Below are positions 52,962-61,749 of a DNA stretch of 64,000 nt, piece by piece. Every line of letters starts with the position of its first letter. Within the stretch, counting starts at the first letter, position 1. The stretch is taken from the NCBI RefSeq assembly GCF_002335745.1, contig NZ_NIST01000001.1:4320950-4384949 (forward strand), in the 5' to 3' direction. A program made the translations under genes and the position numbers. The notes below the pieces were generated by a model that worked only from the letters and a program-made list of their open reading frames with translations, searched no databases and was not told the origin of the DNA. Source of the DNA: Evansella halocellulosilytica (lineage in GTDB: Bacteria; Bacillota; Bacilli; Bacillales; Salisediminibacteriaceae).

Positions 52962-53693
52962 TTAGTCAGAAAATGGCTGATCACGCTCTTCCATCGTTGG
53001 ATATTCAATCTTCGGCGCTTCATGCTCCAAATGTTCAATAGCTGGGAAATAATAGGAAGAGACGACAAGTTGGTAGAATAATGCATCTTCTCCGTCGATA
53101 ATGATGTCCTCAGTTCGATCTTCTCTCGTAAAATACAATTCCTCAACATTCGTAATTCGAATGAGCGAATCAAGTTCCTCTATAAAGCGTGAAAGAGAAT
53201 CATACGTGTTTACTTTTACAACGATATTTGCTTGTTGTTTATATAAATCAGCATCAATGACCTCACTATCGCTCACACCTTCATCACTCGTTTCTTCCAC
53301 ACTGTTATCTTCTTCAATTATATTTAGTGAAGCTGTTTCCGGTGCTTGATAGACCGGCAAATCATCGTTCATAACGAGCTCGACAATCCGGACATTTGCC
53401 AATTCTTCTGCACGATTAATATCTAGTAAAAACTGATCTGTCAGTGGAACAACAGGCAGCTTGTATTGCAGTTCTGTCGTTTGACCTTGCTGCTGCTCTC
53501 TTTCCTCTTCAAGTTTACGCTTTCTCTCAGCCAGTTGCTGAACAACTTGTTCCTCTTGAGCTACGTTTGAAATGGTATAATTCCGCTTATCAATTATCGG
53601 CGATAAATAAAATAAATACATAAGTGCAACGAAAAGGAGGAGAACAGCAGCTCCGATGCCCCCATAAAAAACGGTTCTACGATTCGTCGTCAA
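52962..53693 (-). CDS. pilO: Type IV pilus assembly protein PilO-like
   Basis: About 243 residues: an N-terminal membrane segment (VFYGGIGAAVLLLFVALMYLFYLSP in part), a coiled coil (EEQVVQQLAERKRKLEEER) and a periplasmic-type ferredoxin-like domain (VVKVNTYDSLSRFIEELDSL). This is the PilO plan. The frame opens at 53747, overlapping pilN by 71 bases, but a TTG at 53693 with GGAGGGTGAGG upstream gives the usual PilO N-terminus. PilO pairs with PilN to form the alignment complex. Confidence 0.8.
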   Translation of the reverse strand: MTTNRRTVFYGGIGAAVLLLFVALMYLFYLSPIIDKRNYTISNVAQEEQVVQQLAERKRKLEEEREQQQGQTTELQYKLPVVPLTDQFLLDINRAEELANVRIVELVMNDDLPVYQAPETASLNIIEEDNSVEETSDEGVSDSEVIDADLYKQQANIVVKVNTYDSLSRFIEELDSLIRITNVEELYFTREDRTEDIIIDGEDALFYQLVVSSYYFPAIEHLEHEAPKIEYPTMEERDQPFSD

Positions 53694-54327
53694 CGTCCTC
53701 ACCCTCCACCTCTTCGATATCGTCTTCCAATTCTCCTCCACTTTCATTGTGCGCCTTTATAGCATCAGGATTTAAAGTAATCGATAAATATGTTTTATAA
53801 TGTGGCAAATATTCCTCTGTAAGTAGTGTCTCTTCTTCATCAATGGTGATTTCATCACCGAATAACGACTGAACGTTGACATCGTCTACGAACGGCGAAT
53901 CCATAAGCTCAACATAATAATAAGAAAGGTCTTTCATTTCAATAAAAGCGATTTCTAGATCTAAATGAAACGGGGATCGGTAATCATATTCAATTAAATA
54001 ACCTTGTTCAGGCATTCGGGTAACAACTTCGTGTAATACTTGAGAAGCTGGAACAACTTTATCTTCTAATTCTTTAATTAAGGAGATTAGCTTCGCTTCA
54101 TCGGAATCATCCATTTCATCGATATCACCTTGCAACTGTGCCGATTTGATACGAAGCTCATCATATTGTTGTTCTAATTGTTCTGTTTCGCTCTCGACTA
54201 GCTTTGCATATACGGTAATAAGTAAAACAGACAATAGGCTTAACGTACTCACAATACTAATTAAGCGAATGATCGTCCGATCTTTTTTCTTCCTCTTAGG
54301 TAACAAGTTAATTTCGACTGGCATCAT
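53677..54327 (-). CDS. pilN: Type IV pilus assembly protein PilN-like
   Basis: A 216-residue bitopic protein opening MMPVEINLLPKRKKKDR; the INLLP motif binds the groove of PilM. One membrane segment (about 23-42), a coiled coil and an outer domain follow, with an acidic tail (EEVEGEDVDDES). ATG 54327 overlaps the pilM stop (TGATG). AGAGGTG lies 4-7 bases before the doubled ATG. Confidence 0.83.
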   Translation of the reverse strand: MMPVEINLLPKRKKKDRTIIRLISIVSTLSLLSVLLITVYAKLVESETEQLEQQYDELRIKSAQLQGDIDEMDDSDEAKLISLIKELEDKVVPASQVLHEVVTRMPEQGYLIEYDYRSPFHLDLEIAFIEMKDLSYYYVELMDSPFVDDVNVQSLFGDEITIDEEETLLTEEYLPHYKTYLSITLNPDAIKAHNESGGELEDDIEEVEGEDVDDES

Positions 54328-55310
54328 CACACCTCTTTTTTCAGCACTAGGCCAACTCCTTCATAAAAACGGGTCGGAATTTGTTCCTGATCTATTGTCA
54401 TACACTCGAGGATTTCAACAGACTTCACAGGAATATCAAAACGTTTTTCACAGGATCCCTCAAATGTTCGAAGAAACGGATGGTCCCCTGTAAAAATAAT
54501 GTTGTTTACACCTGCTTCTCCTTTTTGGTAAGTAAATCGATAAAAGTTTATCAGCTTCTCGATATCTTTTAAAATTTCCTCCCATGCTCCGTATACATCA
54601 TTCTCGTCGCCGTTCCACTTATAAATGCTGACTGAAGCTTCTTCAGTTATCGTCCAACGTTCAGTTGATAATTCCCATTTTAAACTTCTCATCATTAATG
54701 GTACTTGATCATGAAAGATCGTTACATTCACTTGGGATCGATAACATTGCACGAGCATCATATGTTCATAGCGTTCCGATAAATCTGTTTCGAAATAGAG
54801 ACGGAAGTAAGATAAAGGGGATAAATCCGCTACAACCGGTTTCGCTTTACATTCTTCCAATAAATTAGCAAAATAGGATACCGTATCTTCAGGGGCGGCA
54901 AATACTAATACTTCTCGCATCTTGCCAACTAATCCTAAATCATGAATATCCATTAACGGGTTTTCAAAAGGCAAATGTAATTTTTCACCTAGTTCAAAAA
55001 ACAAGTGCCCAATTATCTCCTCTTCCTTTATTGACTCAGGAATTTGATGATGGCGAAGCACGACAACAGAATCAGGAATTGTGAAAAACACTTCTTCTCC
55101 TTTTATTTTCCAAGTGCTCATACACTCTTCAATTATTGTCCTTAACGTTTCATGTTCAACAATTTTGCCATTTTCAATGACTCCAATCGGTAGATAGCGC
55201 TCTTGAAAATCTATAATCGCATTTAACTCAGGGCGTTTTGCTCGAACATAACGAATGACATGGTCTTGAATGATCAAACTGTTCCGTGTATGTTTATTTC
55301 GTCGAAACAT
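54327..55310 (-). CDS. pilM: Type IV pilus assembly protein PilM-like
   Basis: A 327-residue actin-like protein of the pilus inner-membrane platform. It begins HTRNSLIIQDHVIRYVRAKR and has PilM features such as VFFTIPDSVVVLRHHQIP and PVVADLSPLSYFRLYFE; the ATPase motifs are weakened compared with FtsA. Operon order pilM-N-O is standard. Its start lies about 140 bases after the prepilin peptidase gene. Confidence 0.82.
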   Translation of the reverse strand: MFRRNKHTRNSLIIQDHVIRYVRAKRPELNAIIDFQERYLPIGVIENGKIVEHETLRTIIEECMSTWKIKGEEVFFTIPDSVVVLRHHQIPESIKEEEIIGHLFFELGEKLHLPFENPLMDIHDLGLVGKMREVLVFAAPEDTVSYFANLLEECKAKPVVADLSPLSYFRLYFETDLSERYEHMMLVQCYRSQVNVTIFHDQVPLMMRSLKWELSTERWTITEEASVSIYKWNGDENDVYGAWEEILKDIEKLINFYRFTYQKGEAGVNNIIFTGDHPFLRTFEGSCEKRFDIPVKSVEILECMTIDQEQIPTRFYEGVGLVLKKEV

Positions 55311-55452
55311 TTACAAAACCTACCTTTTCATATGTATATCGATAATAACTCATCACGTCGCTTTAATTACTCGGGACCTTCTCGCAGTCGGTGCTGAATG
55401 CGATGTCGTAATAACTCCGCCGTAATAGAGACACCTCAATTGATTGTCGAAA

Positions 55453-56214
55453 CTAGAACAAAAAGAGCTGGAAGTAGTAAGTCAACAATTCTTCTCCATA
55501 AAAGTAAGCAATAAGACTTCCAGCAACTATCGAGGGACCGAACGGTAGTATTTTTTTTCGTCCCCACTTTTTAACTACCATTCCGATTAAACCAATGAAA
55601 GCACCAATAAAGGATGATAGAAAAATAGAGAGCAACGTGTTAGTTAAGCCGAGAACGAGTCCGATGACAGCGTATAATTTAATATCACCGCCCCCCATTC
55701 CTCCCTTTGAGACAACTGCAATTAGAAAGAGCAGACCAAAACCAACTAAACTGCCAGCTAGTGCATCCCAAAACGGTTCAAGTGGAGCAATTGTGAATCG
55801 AAGAATAATTATAGGAACGATAAAAGTGAGTAACACTTTATCTAAAATAAGGTACGACGTTAAGTCACTCACCGTAATAATCATTAACAACGATACGAAT
55901 AAAAGTGCGATAATCAATTCCGATGAAAAGCCAAAATGTAAGTAAGCTATTACAAATAAGACTCCTGTTAACAGTTCAATACACGGATATATTAGTGAGA
56001 TTTTTGTTCCACATGTATTGCATTTCGCTCTTAAAAATATGTATGAAAAAACCGGAATTAATTCGATTGGATGTAATGTTCGTTTGCATACCGAACAATA
56101 CGAACGCGGGCGAACGATTGATTGTCTTTTTGGCATTCGTATTCCGACAACGTTATAAAATGAACCTAATGTCATTCCAATAAAAAAAATATATATGTAT
56201 ATAACTACTTCCAT
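55453..56214 (-). CDS. comC: Prepilin peptidase (PilD/ComC)
   Basis: A 253-residue aspartic membrane protease that cleaves and methylates type IV prepilins. The N-terminal GSFYNVVGIRMPKRQS motif and the two cysteine pairs (CSVCKRTLHPIELIPVFSY and CNTCG) belong to the methylase-type domain. The catalytic Asp residues are in TVSDLTSYLILD and GGGDIKLYAVIGL. It can serve both the com pseudopilus and this pilus. Near the spoIIB-maf block, as comC is in B. subtilis. Confidence 0.93.
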   Translation of the reverse strand: MEVVIYIYIFFIGMTLGSFYNVVGIRMPKRQSIVRPRSYCSVCKRTLHPIELIPVFSYIFLRAKCNTCGTKISLIYPCIELLTGVLFVIAYLHFGFSSELIIALLFVSLLMIITVSDLTSYLILDKVLLTFIVPIIILRFTIAPLEPFWDALAGSLVGFGLLFLIAVVSKGGMGGGDIKLYAVIGLVLGLTNTLLSIFLSSFIGAFIGLIGMVVKKWGRKKILPFGPSIVAGSLIAYFYGEELLTYYFQLFLF

Positions 56215-56805
56215 TTACATCCATCCCGCCTGCTCATATGAGATCTATATTCATTAGATTGATATGATGATAGATCTTCTAAATTTTAGGAACCTATCTT
56301 ATATTATAGAAGTTTTTACGTGCATAATAAACCGAAACATGAGGTAATTTGAGGAATATTTAGGAAAATCTCGTTTTTTTGTATGTGAGGATGATTTAAG
56401 TTTTTGATCGCAACATAGTGAAGCAGTTTCGTTCATCTGTTCTCCATTTGATGGGTATTTAATTCTGCATCACTTTTTGTCGGATTTTGCGCTCATAAAA
56501 GATTCTTGAATGGACGAAAAAAAGAGGTTGTCCCAAGTTTTAACTTTGTGAACAGCCCTTCTTTTTTATCTAATTCGAAATCGCTATAGGCGGACGCTTC
56601 CACTCCAGGACACAAGTGCGACATCTACTCGTACTGCACTTCGTTTGCATTCGTAGTGTCTTCTTTGTAGCGGGCAATACCTCAACTTCCTAGGTGTCAC
56701 ACGGTGTGCACCAAGAGGATTTTTGCTTCTTCCTCTGCAAGTGTAATCGAAGAAAAGTATGCGTCGAAGCAGCTAGCAGAGAATTTCAACGAAGAATCGC
56801 TCGTT
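56215..56805. other. Gap where pilC 3' part and pilin genes are expected
   Basis: 591 bases without a credible gene. At 56519-56568 there is a terminator-like stretch (GAGGTTGTCCCAAG .. AACAGCCCTTCTTTTTT). The remainder shows patches resembling repeat debris. In other Bacillaceae pil loci, this position carries the rest of pilC and one or more class III-signal pilins; no residue of a pilin signal (GFTLIE-type) was found. Confidence 0.55.
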
Positions 56806-56995
56806 GCTCCTGTGCCACTTTGTTTGCTCGTCGCAGAAAAACAGTGCTCCTGTGCCACTTTGTTTGCTCGTCGCAGAAAAACAGTGCTCCTGTGCCACTT
56901 TGTTTGCTCGTCGCAGAAAAACAGTGTTCCTGTGCCACTTTGTTTGCTCGTCGCAGAAAAACAGTGCTCCTGTGCCACTTTGTTTGCTCGTCGCA
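56806..56995. repeat. 40-bp tandem repeat (about 4.75 copies)
   Basis: The unit begins GCTCCTGTGCCACTTTGTTT and ends GCTCGTCGCAGAAAAACAGT. Copies start at 56806, 56846, 56886, 56926 (one C-to-T change) and 56966 (truncated at 30 bases). Near-identity implies recent expansion. The length is not a multiple of three and the stop-free frames on both strands are by-products. There are no spacers, so it is not a CRISPR. Confidence 0.92.
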
Positions 56996-57049
56996 AGAGA
57001 TGACTATTGCTTTTCCCGCTTGACTCTCTTTCGAGTACATAATTATAAT

Positions 57050-57088
57050 TATAGAAAAACGAGCTAAGATTATGTTTCAGCTCGTTTC
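57050..57088 (-). terminator. Terminator fused to the end of truncated pilC
   Basis: Minus-strand AAACGAGCT / AGCTCGTTT arms followed by TTCTATAATT. The left arm encodes the last residues (ETS) and the stop of the truncated pilC frame, so the frame ends inside the terminator. Confidence 0.75.
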
Positions 57089-57484
57089 ATTATTCGTAAA
57101 CAGAGGGGGAAATACTTGACGGTGCTTTTCTGCTGCTTCAGAAAATGAAGTCCCGACTCGAATATCCTCTTCTACTTTTACTAATGTTTGTTTTAACAAT
57201 TTGTTTTTCGTTTGTTCACCTAATAAATGAATACTATCAACAAGTGAGATGCCTGCTTTCAGTAATGTTGAAAACTGACGGAGGAAGATGACAAGTTCTT
57301 TTGATTTCACACGTTGAAATAACGAAATTTCTTTATATAGGATGCCTTCAAGTAAAGTGATCTCCAAAATGGCAACCCCTTTTTTCTTCAATGCTTCACG
57401 TGCTTCTCTCTCAGAATTAGATTTGATTTTACCACTCTCAATCATACCTTCACGGTTTCGACCTTCATATTGATAGATTGCCAT
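57077..57484 (-). pseudogene. pilC: Truncated pilC (type IV pilus platform protein)
   Basis: About 135 residues matching only the N-terminal part of PilC/GspF: MAIYQYEGRNREGMIESGKI, then the start of the first T2SSF domain (LVIFLRQFSTLLKAGISLVDS) and SFSEAAEKHRQVFPPLF. Full PilC has about 400 residues and two T2SSF domains; the membrane segments are all missing. The frame then runs directly into a terminator. A frame extension to GTG 57499 overlaps pilT. The remaining protein could not anchor the pilus, so the gene is judged broken. Confidence 0.85.
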
Positions 57485-57491
57485 ATTCAAT

Positions 57492-58523
57492 TCACTCACT
57501 TATATAATAGGATGCAGTTTCATTTGAAATTTCTCCAGCTTTTAACATGTTATTGATCGACATCTCCATCGTGTGCATGCCTTGTGACTTGCTCGTTTGC
57601 ATAACACTCGGTATTTGATAAATTTTTTCGTTACGAATTAAGTTTTTCACAGCAGCTGTATTCAACAATATTTCCGTCGCTGCTATACGTCCTGTTCCAT
57701 CCGCTGTTCGTAATAGCCGCTGTGAGACAACAGACGTAAGAACGGATGCAACTTGAATACGGATTTGTCCTTGCTGCTCTGCAGGGAAGACATCAATAAT
57801 CCGATCAATCGTTGCTGGTGCGTCTGTCGTATGCAATGTTCCAAGTACAAGGTGCCCAGTTTCAGCAGCAGTAATCGCTGTGCTAATTGTCTCGAGATCC
57901 CTCATCTCTCCAACTAGGATGACATCTGGATCTTGACGAAGAGAGGATCTCAGTGCATTCGCAAAGCTTTGAGTATCAAACCCAATTTCACGTTGGTCAA
58001 TGACGGACTCATGATGTTTATGTAAATATTCAATTGGGTCCTCGAGTGTGATAATATGTCGCTTCATCGTTTGATTCATAAAATCGATCATTGAAGCTAG
58101 CGTTGTTGACTTACCTGAACCGGTCGGTCCTGTAACTAAAACGAGTCCTTGAGGCTTTGCAGCAATTTCTTTTAGAGAAGCGGGCATCTTCAATTCTTCT
58201 AAAGTAGGGATTGACGTCGGAACGACTCGAATGGCAATGCTAACACAGGAACGTTGAAAGTATGTATTGACTCGAAACCTGGACAACCTTGGAATGCCAT
58301 AGGAAAAATCCAGCTCCCCTTTTTTCTCGAACTTGCTCCATAACGTTTGGGGAATAATTGCCTTTGCCATCCCTTCTGTATCAGCAGGCTTTAAAAACGT
58401 TTCTCCGTATTTTAACAGTTCACCATTTACTCGGAATACAGGAGGGACTCCTACAGTTATGTGGATATCTGAAGCACCCATTTCAAAAGCTGTATGTAAT
58501 AATTCATTAAGCCTTTCTTTCAT
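57492..58523 (-). CDS. pilT: Type IV pilus retraction ATPase PilT
   Basis: A 343-residue hexameric ATPase. Walker A is TGPTGSGKSTT, the Asp box ITLEDPIEYLHKHHES, Walker B VGEMRDLETIS and the His box GHLVLGTLHTTDA. PilT-specific AIRVVP and the N-terminal GASDIHITVGVPP are present. ATG 58523 follows AGGAGG at 6 bases; a TTG two codons earlier overlaps the site. PilT depolymerises pili for twitching or DNA uptake. Confidence 0.95.
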   Translation of the reverse strand: MKERLNELLHTAFEMGASDIHITVGVPPVFRVNGELLKYGETFLKPADTEGMAKAIIPQTLWSKFEKKGELDFSYGIPRLSRFRVNTYFQRSCVSIAIRVVPTSIPTLEELKMPASLKEIAAKPQGLVLVTGPTGSGKSTTLASMIDFMNQTMKRHIITLEDPIEYLHKHHESVIDQREIGFDTQSFANALRSSLRQDPDVILVGEMRDLETISTAITAAETGHLVLGTLHTTDAPATIDRIIDVFPAEQQGQIRIQVASVLTSVVSQRLLRTADGTGRIAATEILLNTAAVKNLIRNEKIYQIPSVMQTSKSQGMHTMEMSINNMLKAGEISNETASYYISE

Positions 58524-58547
58524 CGTCAACCTCCTATGAAAAGCATA

Positions 58548-60212
58548 TTAATCTTCTGCTGCAACTCTAAACACTTCTTCAATTGTCGTCATACCTTTTT
58601 TCGCTTTAAACAATCCATCATCAAGTAAAAAAATCATATCTTTTTCTAATGCGTAAGTTCGAATTAAGGATGAAGATTCTTTATTTAAGACCATTTTTCT
58701 AATCATGTCATCGATGACAAGTACCTCCTGGATCGCCATTCTCCCTTTATATCCTGTTTCATTACAGTTAATGCAACCTTGTCCACGATAGAGAACATCG
58801 CAGTCAAAGCCACGTTTTATATACCATTCTTTTTCTGTTTTTGTTGGTTCATAAGCTTGTTTACACGCAGGACAAATTTTTCTAACTAGCCTTTGGGCTA
58901 CGATACCTGTTAATGATGACATGACGAGAAATGGTTCTATTCCCATATCTATAAGGCGAGGGATCGTTGCAATTGAACTATTTGTATGTAATGTGCTGAA
59001 TACAAGATGTCCAGTTAGTGAAGCACGAACCGCAATTTCTGCGGTATCGCGATCACGGATTTCCCCGACCATGACTACATTCGGGTCTTGACGGAGCATG
59101 GAGCGCAGTCCCTCTGCAAATGTAAGCCCGATTTTCGGATTCACTTGTACTTGATTAACTCCTTCAATTTGATACTCGACAGGATCTTCAATTGTAATGA
59201 TGTTCACTTTATCATTATTTAAATGGTTCAGCGCAGCATATAATGTCGATGTTTTACCTGATCCAGTCGGCCCTGTAATCAGAACCATTCCAGATGTTTT
59301 TATTAAAAGTTTTTTAAAGTTTTCTTGATTGAATTTATTAAAATCAAGCTGATCAATTTTAGTCATTACTTGACTTAAATCTAGAACACGAACAACAATT
59401 TTTTCTCCAAAGACTGTCGGCATTGTAGAAATTCTTAAATCTACTTGGCGATCATTGAATGATACTTTTACTCTCCCACCTTGCGGCATTCTCGTTTCAG
59501 TAATGTTTAAGTTTGCCATAATTTTAATTCGTGCGGTTAAAGCATTTTGAAAATGTTTCGGAAGAGCTTGGTCCGTTTTTAACACCCCATCAACCCGGTA
59601 TCTGACTACCATTTTTTTCTCTTGAGGATCAATATGAATATCGCTTGCTTTTTGCTGCAACGCTGACACAAAAAGCTGATTTACGATTCTCACAACCGGT
59701 GCATCTTCAGAATCATCTAAAAGATCGCTACCGCTTAACGTCTCTTCATCTATATCCTCAACTGAAAACTCCTTCATAGATGGTTCCAAATCGTAATATT
59801 TGTAAATGGCTTGCTGAATATCTTGTTTCGTCGCAATCGCAATATCAATATCAAAGCCAGTCGTCATGCGCAGATCATCAATGGCAACGTAATCCATCGG
59901 ATCAGCCATTGCAACTTGCAGCTTTTCTCCTGTACGTTTCATTGGAAAAACGAGATTCCGCCTTGCAAACTCTTTTGGAACAATTGATGTCAATTGACTG
60001 TCAATAGGATGACGGTTTAAAGTAACGTGAGGAATACCAAGCTGAAACTCAAGCACTTCGATTAACTGTTTTTCTGTAATATATCCGCGCTCTAACAGCG
60101 CATCCCCTAGCTTCTGATCTTGCAGTTTATTCTTTACGGTTTCTTCAACTTGCTCTTTTGTTAACAATTCAGCTCCTACGAGAAGATCACCGAGCCGTCT
60201 ACTTTTTTTCAT
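58548..60212 (-). CDS. pilB: Type IV pilus extension ATPase PilB (GspE family)
   Basis: A 554-residue ATPase. The N-terminal MshEN-type domain (about 1-150; GDLLVGAELLTKEQVEE, LGDALLERGYITEKQLIEVL) can bind c-di-GMP in related proteins. The core has Walker A ITGPTGSGKTSTLY, Asp box ITIEDPVEYQIEG, Walker B VGEIRDRDTAEIA and the tetracysteine zinc motif (CPAC..CINC). The presence of an EAL/GGDEF protein in the window is compatible with c-di-GMP control. Start ATG 60212 has GGAGGGG upstream. Confidence 0.95.
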   Translation of the reverse strand: MKKSRRLGDLLVGAELLTKEQVEETVKNKLQDQKLGDALLERGYITEKQLIEVLEFQLGIPHVTLNRHPIDSQLTSIVPKEFARRNLVFPMKRTGEKLQVAMADPMDYVAIDDLRMTTGFDIDIAIATKQDIQQAIYKYYDLEPSMKEFSVEDIDEETLSGSDLLDDSEDAPVVRIVNQLFVSALQQKASDIHIDPQEKKMVVRYRVDGVLKTDQALPKHFQNALTARIKIMANLNITETRMPQGGRVKVSFNDRQVDLRISTMPTVFGEKIVVRVLDLSQVMTKIDQLDFNKFNQENFKKLLIKTSGMVLITGPTGSGKTSTLYAALNHLNNDKVNIITIEDPVEYQIEGVNQVQVNPKIGLTFAEGLRSMLRQDPNVVMVGEIRDRDTAEIAVRASLTGHLVFSTLHTNSSIATIPRLIDMGIEPFLVMSSLTGIVAQRLVRKICPACKQAYEPTKTEKEWYIKRGFDCDVLYRGQGCINCNETGYKGRMAIQEVLVIDDMIRKMVLNKESSSLIRTYALEKDMIFLLDDGLFKAKKGMTTIEEVFRVAAED

Positions 60213-60238
60213 GCCGCCCCTCCTTCTTCAATCGTTCA

Positions 60239-61720
60239 TTAATATCCTTTAATTGGGTTCCCATCGTCATCTATAGGCTTAAACGGGTCACGTTTATCAC
60301 TCGTTGAATCAGCCCCATTGTTTGCTCGATCACCTTCATTTTTATTAGTATCGCGATTTCCTGATCCCTCCAACTCTTCTGTGCGATGATTTGAACTTGA
60401 GTCATCAATAAGATCTTCATCCGAATTTGAATGATTTTCTCCATTTGAGAGTTCACTCTCATCTTCACCCCCATTAAAATACTCTTCCAGAACATCTTCC
60501 AACGTAGGTTTTTCTTCCAGGTCGTCTTCGGATGATTCTTCGTCTTCATCCCTATGTTGATCCTGTATACGATGTATTTCTAACCGGTGCTGTGGGGCAT
60601 AAAAATCTTCTGCCATCACTTTCTCATATTCGAGTTCACCGTCAATGCTGATAATCGACCTTATCGTCTTCGCATGATAGCCCGCTTCACCAGCTTCAAT
60701 CACTTGCTGACTTCCTTCTGACACGTCGCTAGCATAGCGAATCTTCGTTTTCGGTTCAATCTGTGCTAATTGTTCAACTACAACATTAATTTCATATGGG
60801 AACATATTACCGACTAGTTCTACCATCAATTCTCCTTGCTCATTCATCAAAAAATGAAGCTCATATTCATAATCATTCGGGTTAAAAAATACGAGGTCAC
60901 AACTATCTAAATCAATAAATGCATCGTAACCAAGAGGAATATTGTCATACAGTTTGTGACGCTGATGCCGTTCGATTAAATCGAAATTGGATTGTAAAAG
61001 AACTTCATAAATAGCAGAACTTAAAACTTGCAAACTTTCACCATTTACAGCTTCGATGTTATGCTCTTCCAGCATCGTCAAGAAGGAAAAAGATTCATCT
61101 TGGTGTATCGTAACAACTTTCAGCTTTTCGACTATAGACTCAAGCATTGGTGAAGCTAGACCAGGTCTAACTGCGGATGCTATTACAGCTTCATTAGGTA
61201 TGATTGTCTCCTCTAAATAAGGATGAAGGGAAAATTGAACCGTTCCATTAGGCAATGTTGTCAGTTCGTTTTTCATGTTTTCTGTAAAACTCGTTAAATC
61301 AACATATTGCTCCAAGTTTTCATAAAACGGAAACTCGGATACGATTTGAGCAATATCTCGTTCAGCGACATCGATTAAAACCGCTTGCTCAAAGTTGTTT
61401 TCGTTTAGTAACTCATTTATCAATTCTTCCAATCGAACGTGAACAACATTGGAAGGCACTTCATATGTATAGTCAAACCAGCGAATTTGAATATCAATAT
61501 CGTTTTTCCATACTTCAAGCTCCTCTTCAACTGCATTTATCGCTTCACTTTTGGTCATTTCCGATATATCGACAGATGCTAAATATGTTTCACGGTCAAA
61601 CCGCTCTTCCTTCCACCAAACTTCATACATGAGTGAGCCAGTATATGTAAATAACGATAAAAATATCGCACTGCCTAACATGACTAAAAAAACCGCAGCA
61701 AACCATTGTCTCGTTCCCAC
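60239..61720 (-). CDS. Pilus-operon membrane protein with PG-binding-like domains
   Basis: A 493-residue protein: an N-terminal membrane segment (about 5-30), two repeats that look like the peptidoglycan-binding_4 domain seen in VanW proteins (YLASVDISEMTKSEAINAVEEEL, then a second around residues 175-225), and a G5-like strand set (about 330-375). A Ser/Asp/Glu-rich tail of about 120 residues (SELSNGENHSNSDEDL, NRDTNKNEGDR) follows. No VanW domain is seen. It sits immediately before pilB. Likely exposed at the cell wall; role unknown. GTG 61720 has GGGGGAGAG upstream. Confidence 0.7.
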   Translation of the reverse strand: MGTRQWFAAVFLVMLGSAIFLSLFTYTGSLMYEVWWKEERFDRETYLASVDISEMTKSEAINAVEEELEVWKNDIDIQIRWFDYTYEVPSNVVHVRLEELINELLNENNFEQAVLIDVAERDIAQIVSEFPFYENLEQYVDLTSFTENMKNELTTLPNGTVQFSLHPYLEETIIPNEAVIASAVRPGLASPMLESIVEKLKVVTIHQDESFSFLTMLEEHNIEAVNGESLQVLSSAIYEVLLQSNFDLIERHQRHKLYDNIPLGYDAFIDLDSCDLVFFNPNDYEYELHFLMNEQGELMVELVGNMFPYEINVVVEQLAQIEPKTKIRYASDVSEGSQQVIEAGEAGYHAKTIRSIISIDGELEYEKVMAEDFYAPQHRLEIHRIQDQHRDEDEESSEDDLEEKPTLEDVLEEYFNGGEDESELSNGENHSNSDEDLIDDSSSNHRTEELEGSGNRDTNKNEGDRANNGADSTSDKRDPFKPIDDDGNPIKGY

Positions 61721-61749
61721 TAGTTTCTCTCCCCCTCACTGACAACTTC

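Noticed and set aside
56806..56995. Possible CRISPR array
   Set aside because: Units are directly adjacent with no unique spacers, and no cas genes are present.
56697..57067. Overlapping open frames of 84-109 codons on both strands across the tandem repeat
   Set aside because: The 40-bp unit contains no stop in several frames, so long frames arise automatically; no ribosome site, and residue patterns merely repeat the unit.
60271..60549. 92-codon frame inside the pilus-operon protein gene
   Set aside because: A shadow frame of the low-complexity Ser/Asp/Glu tail.
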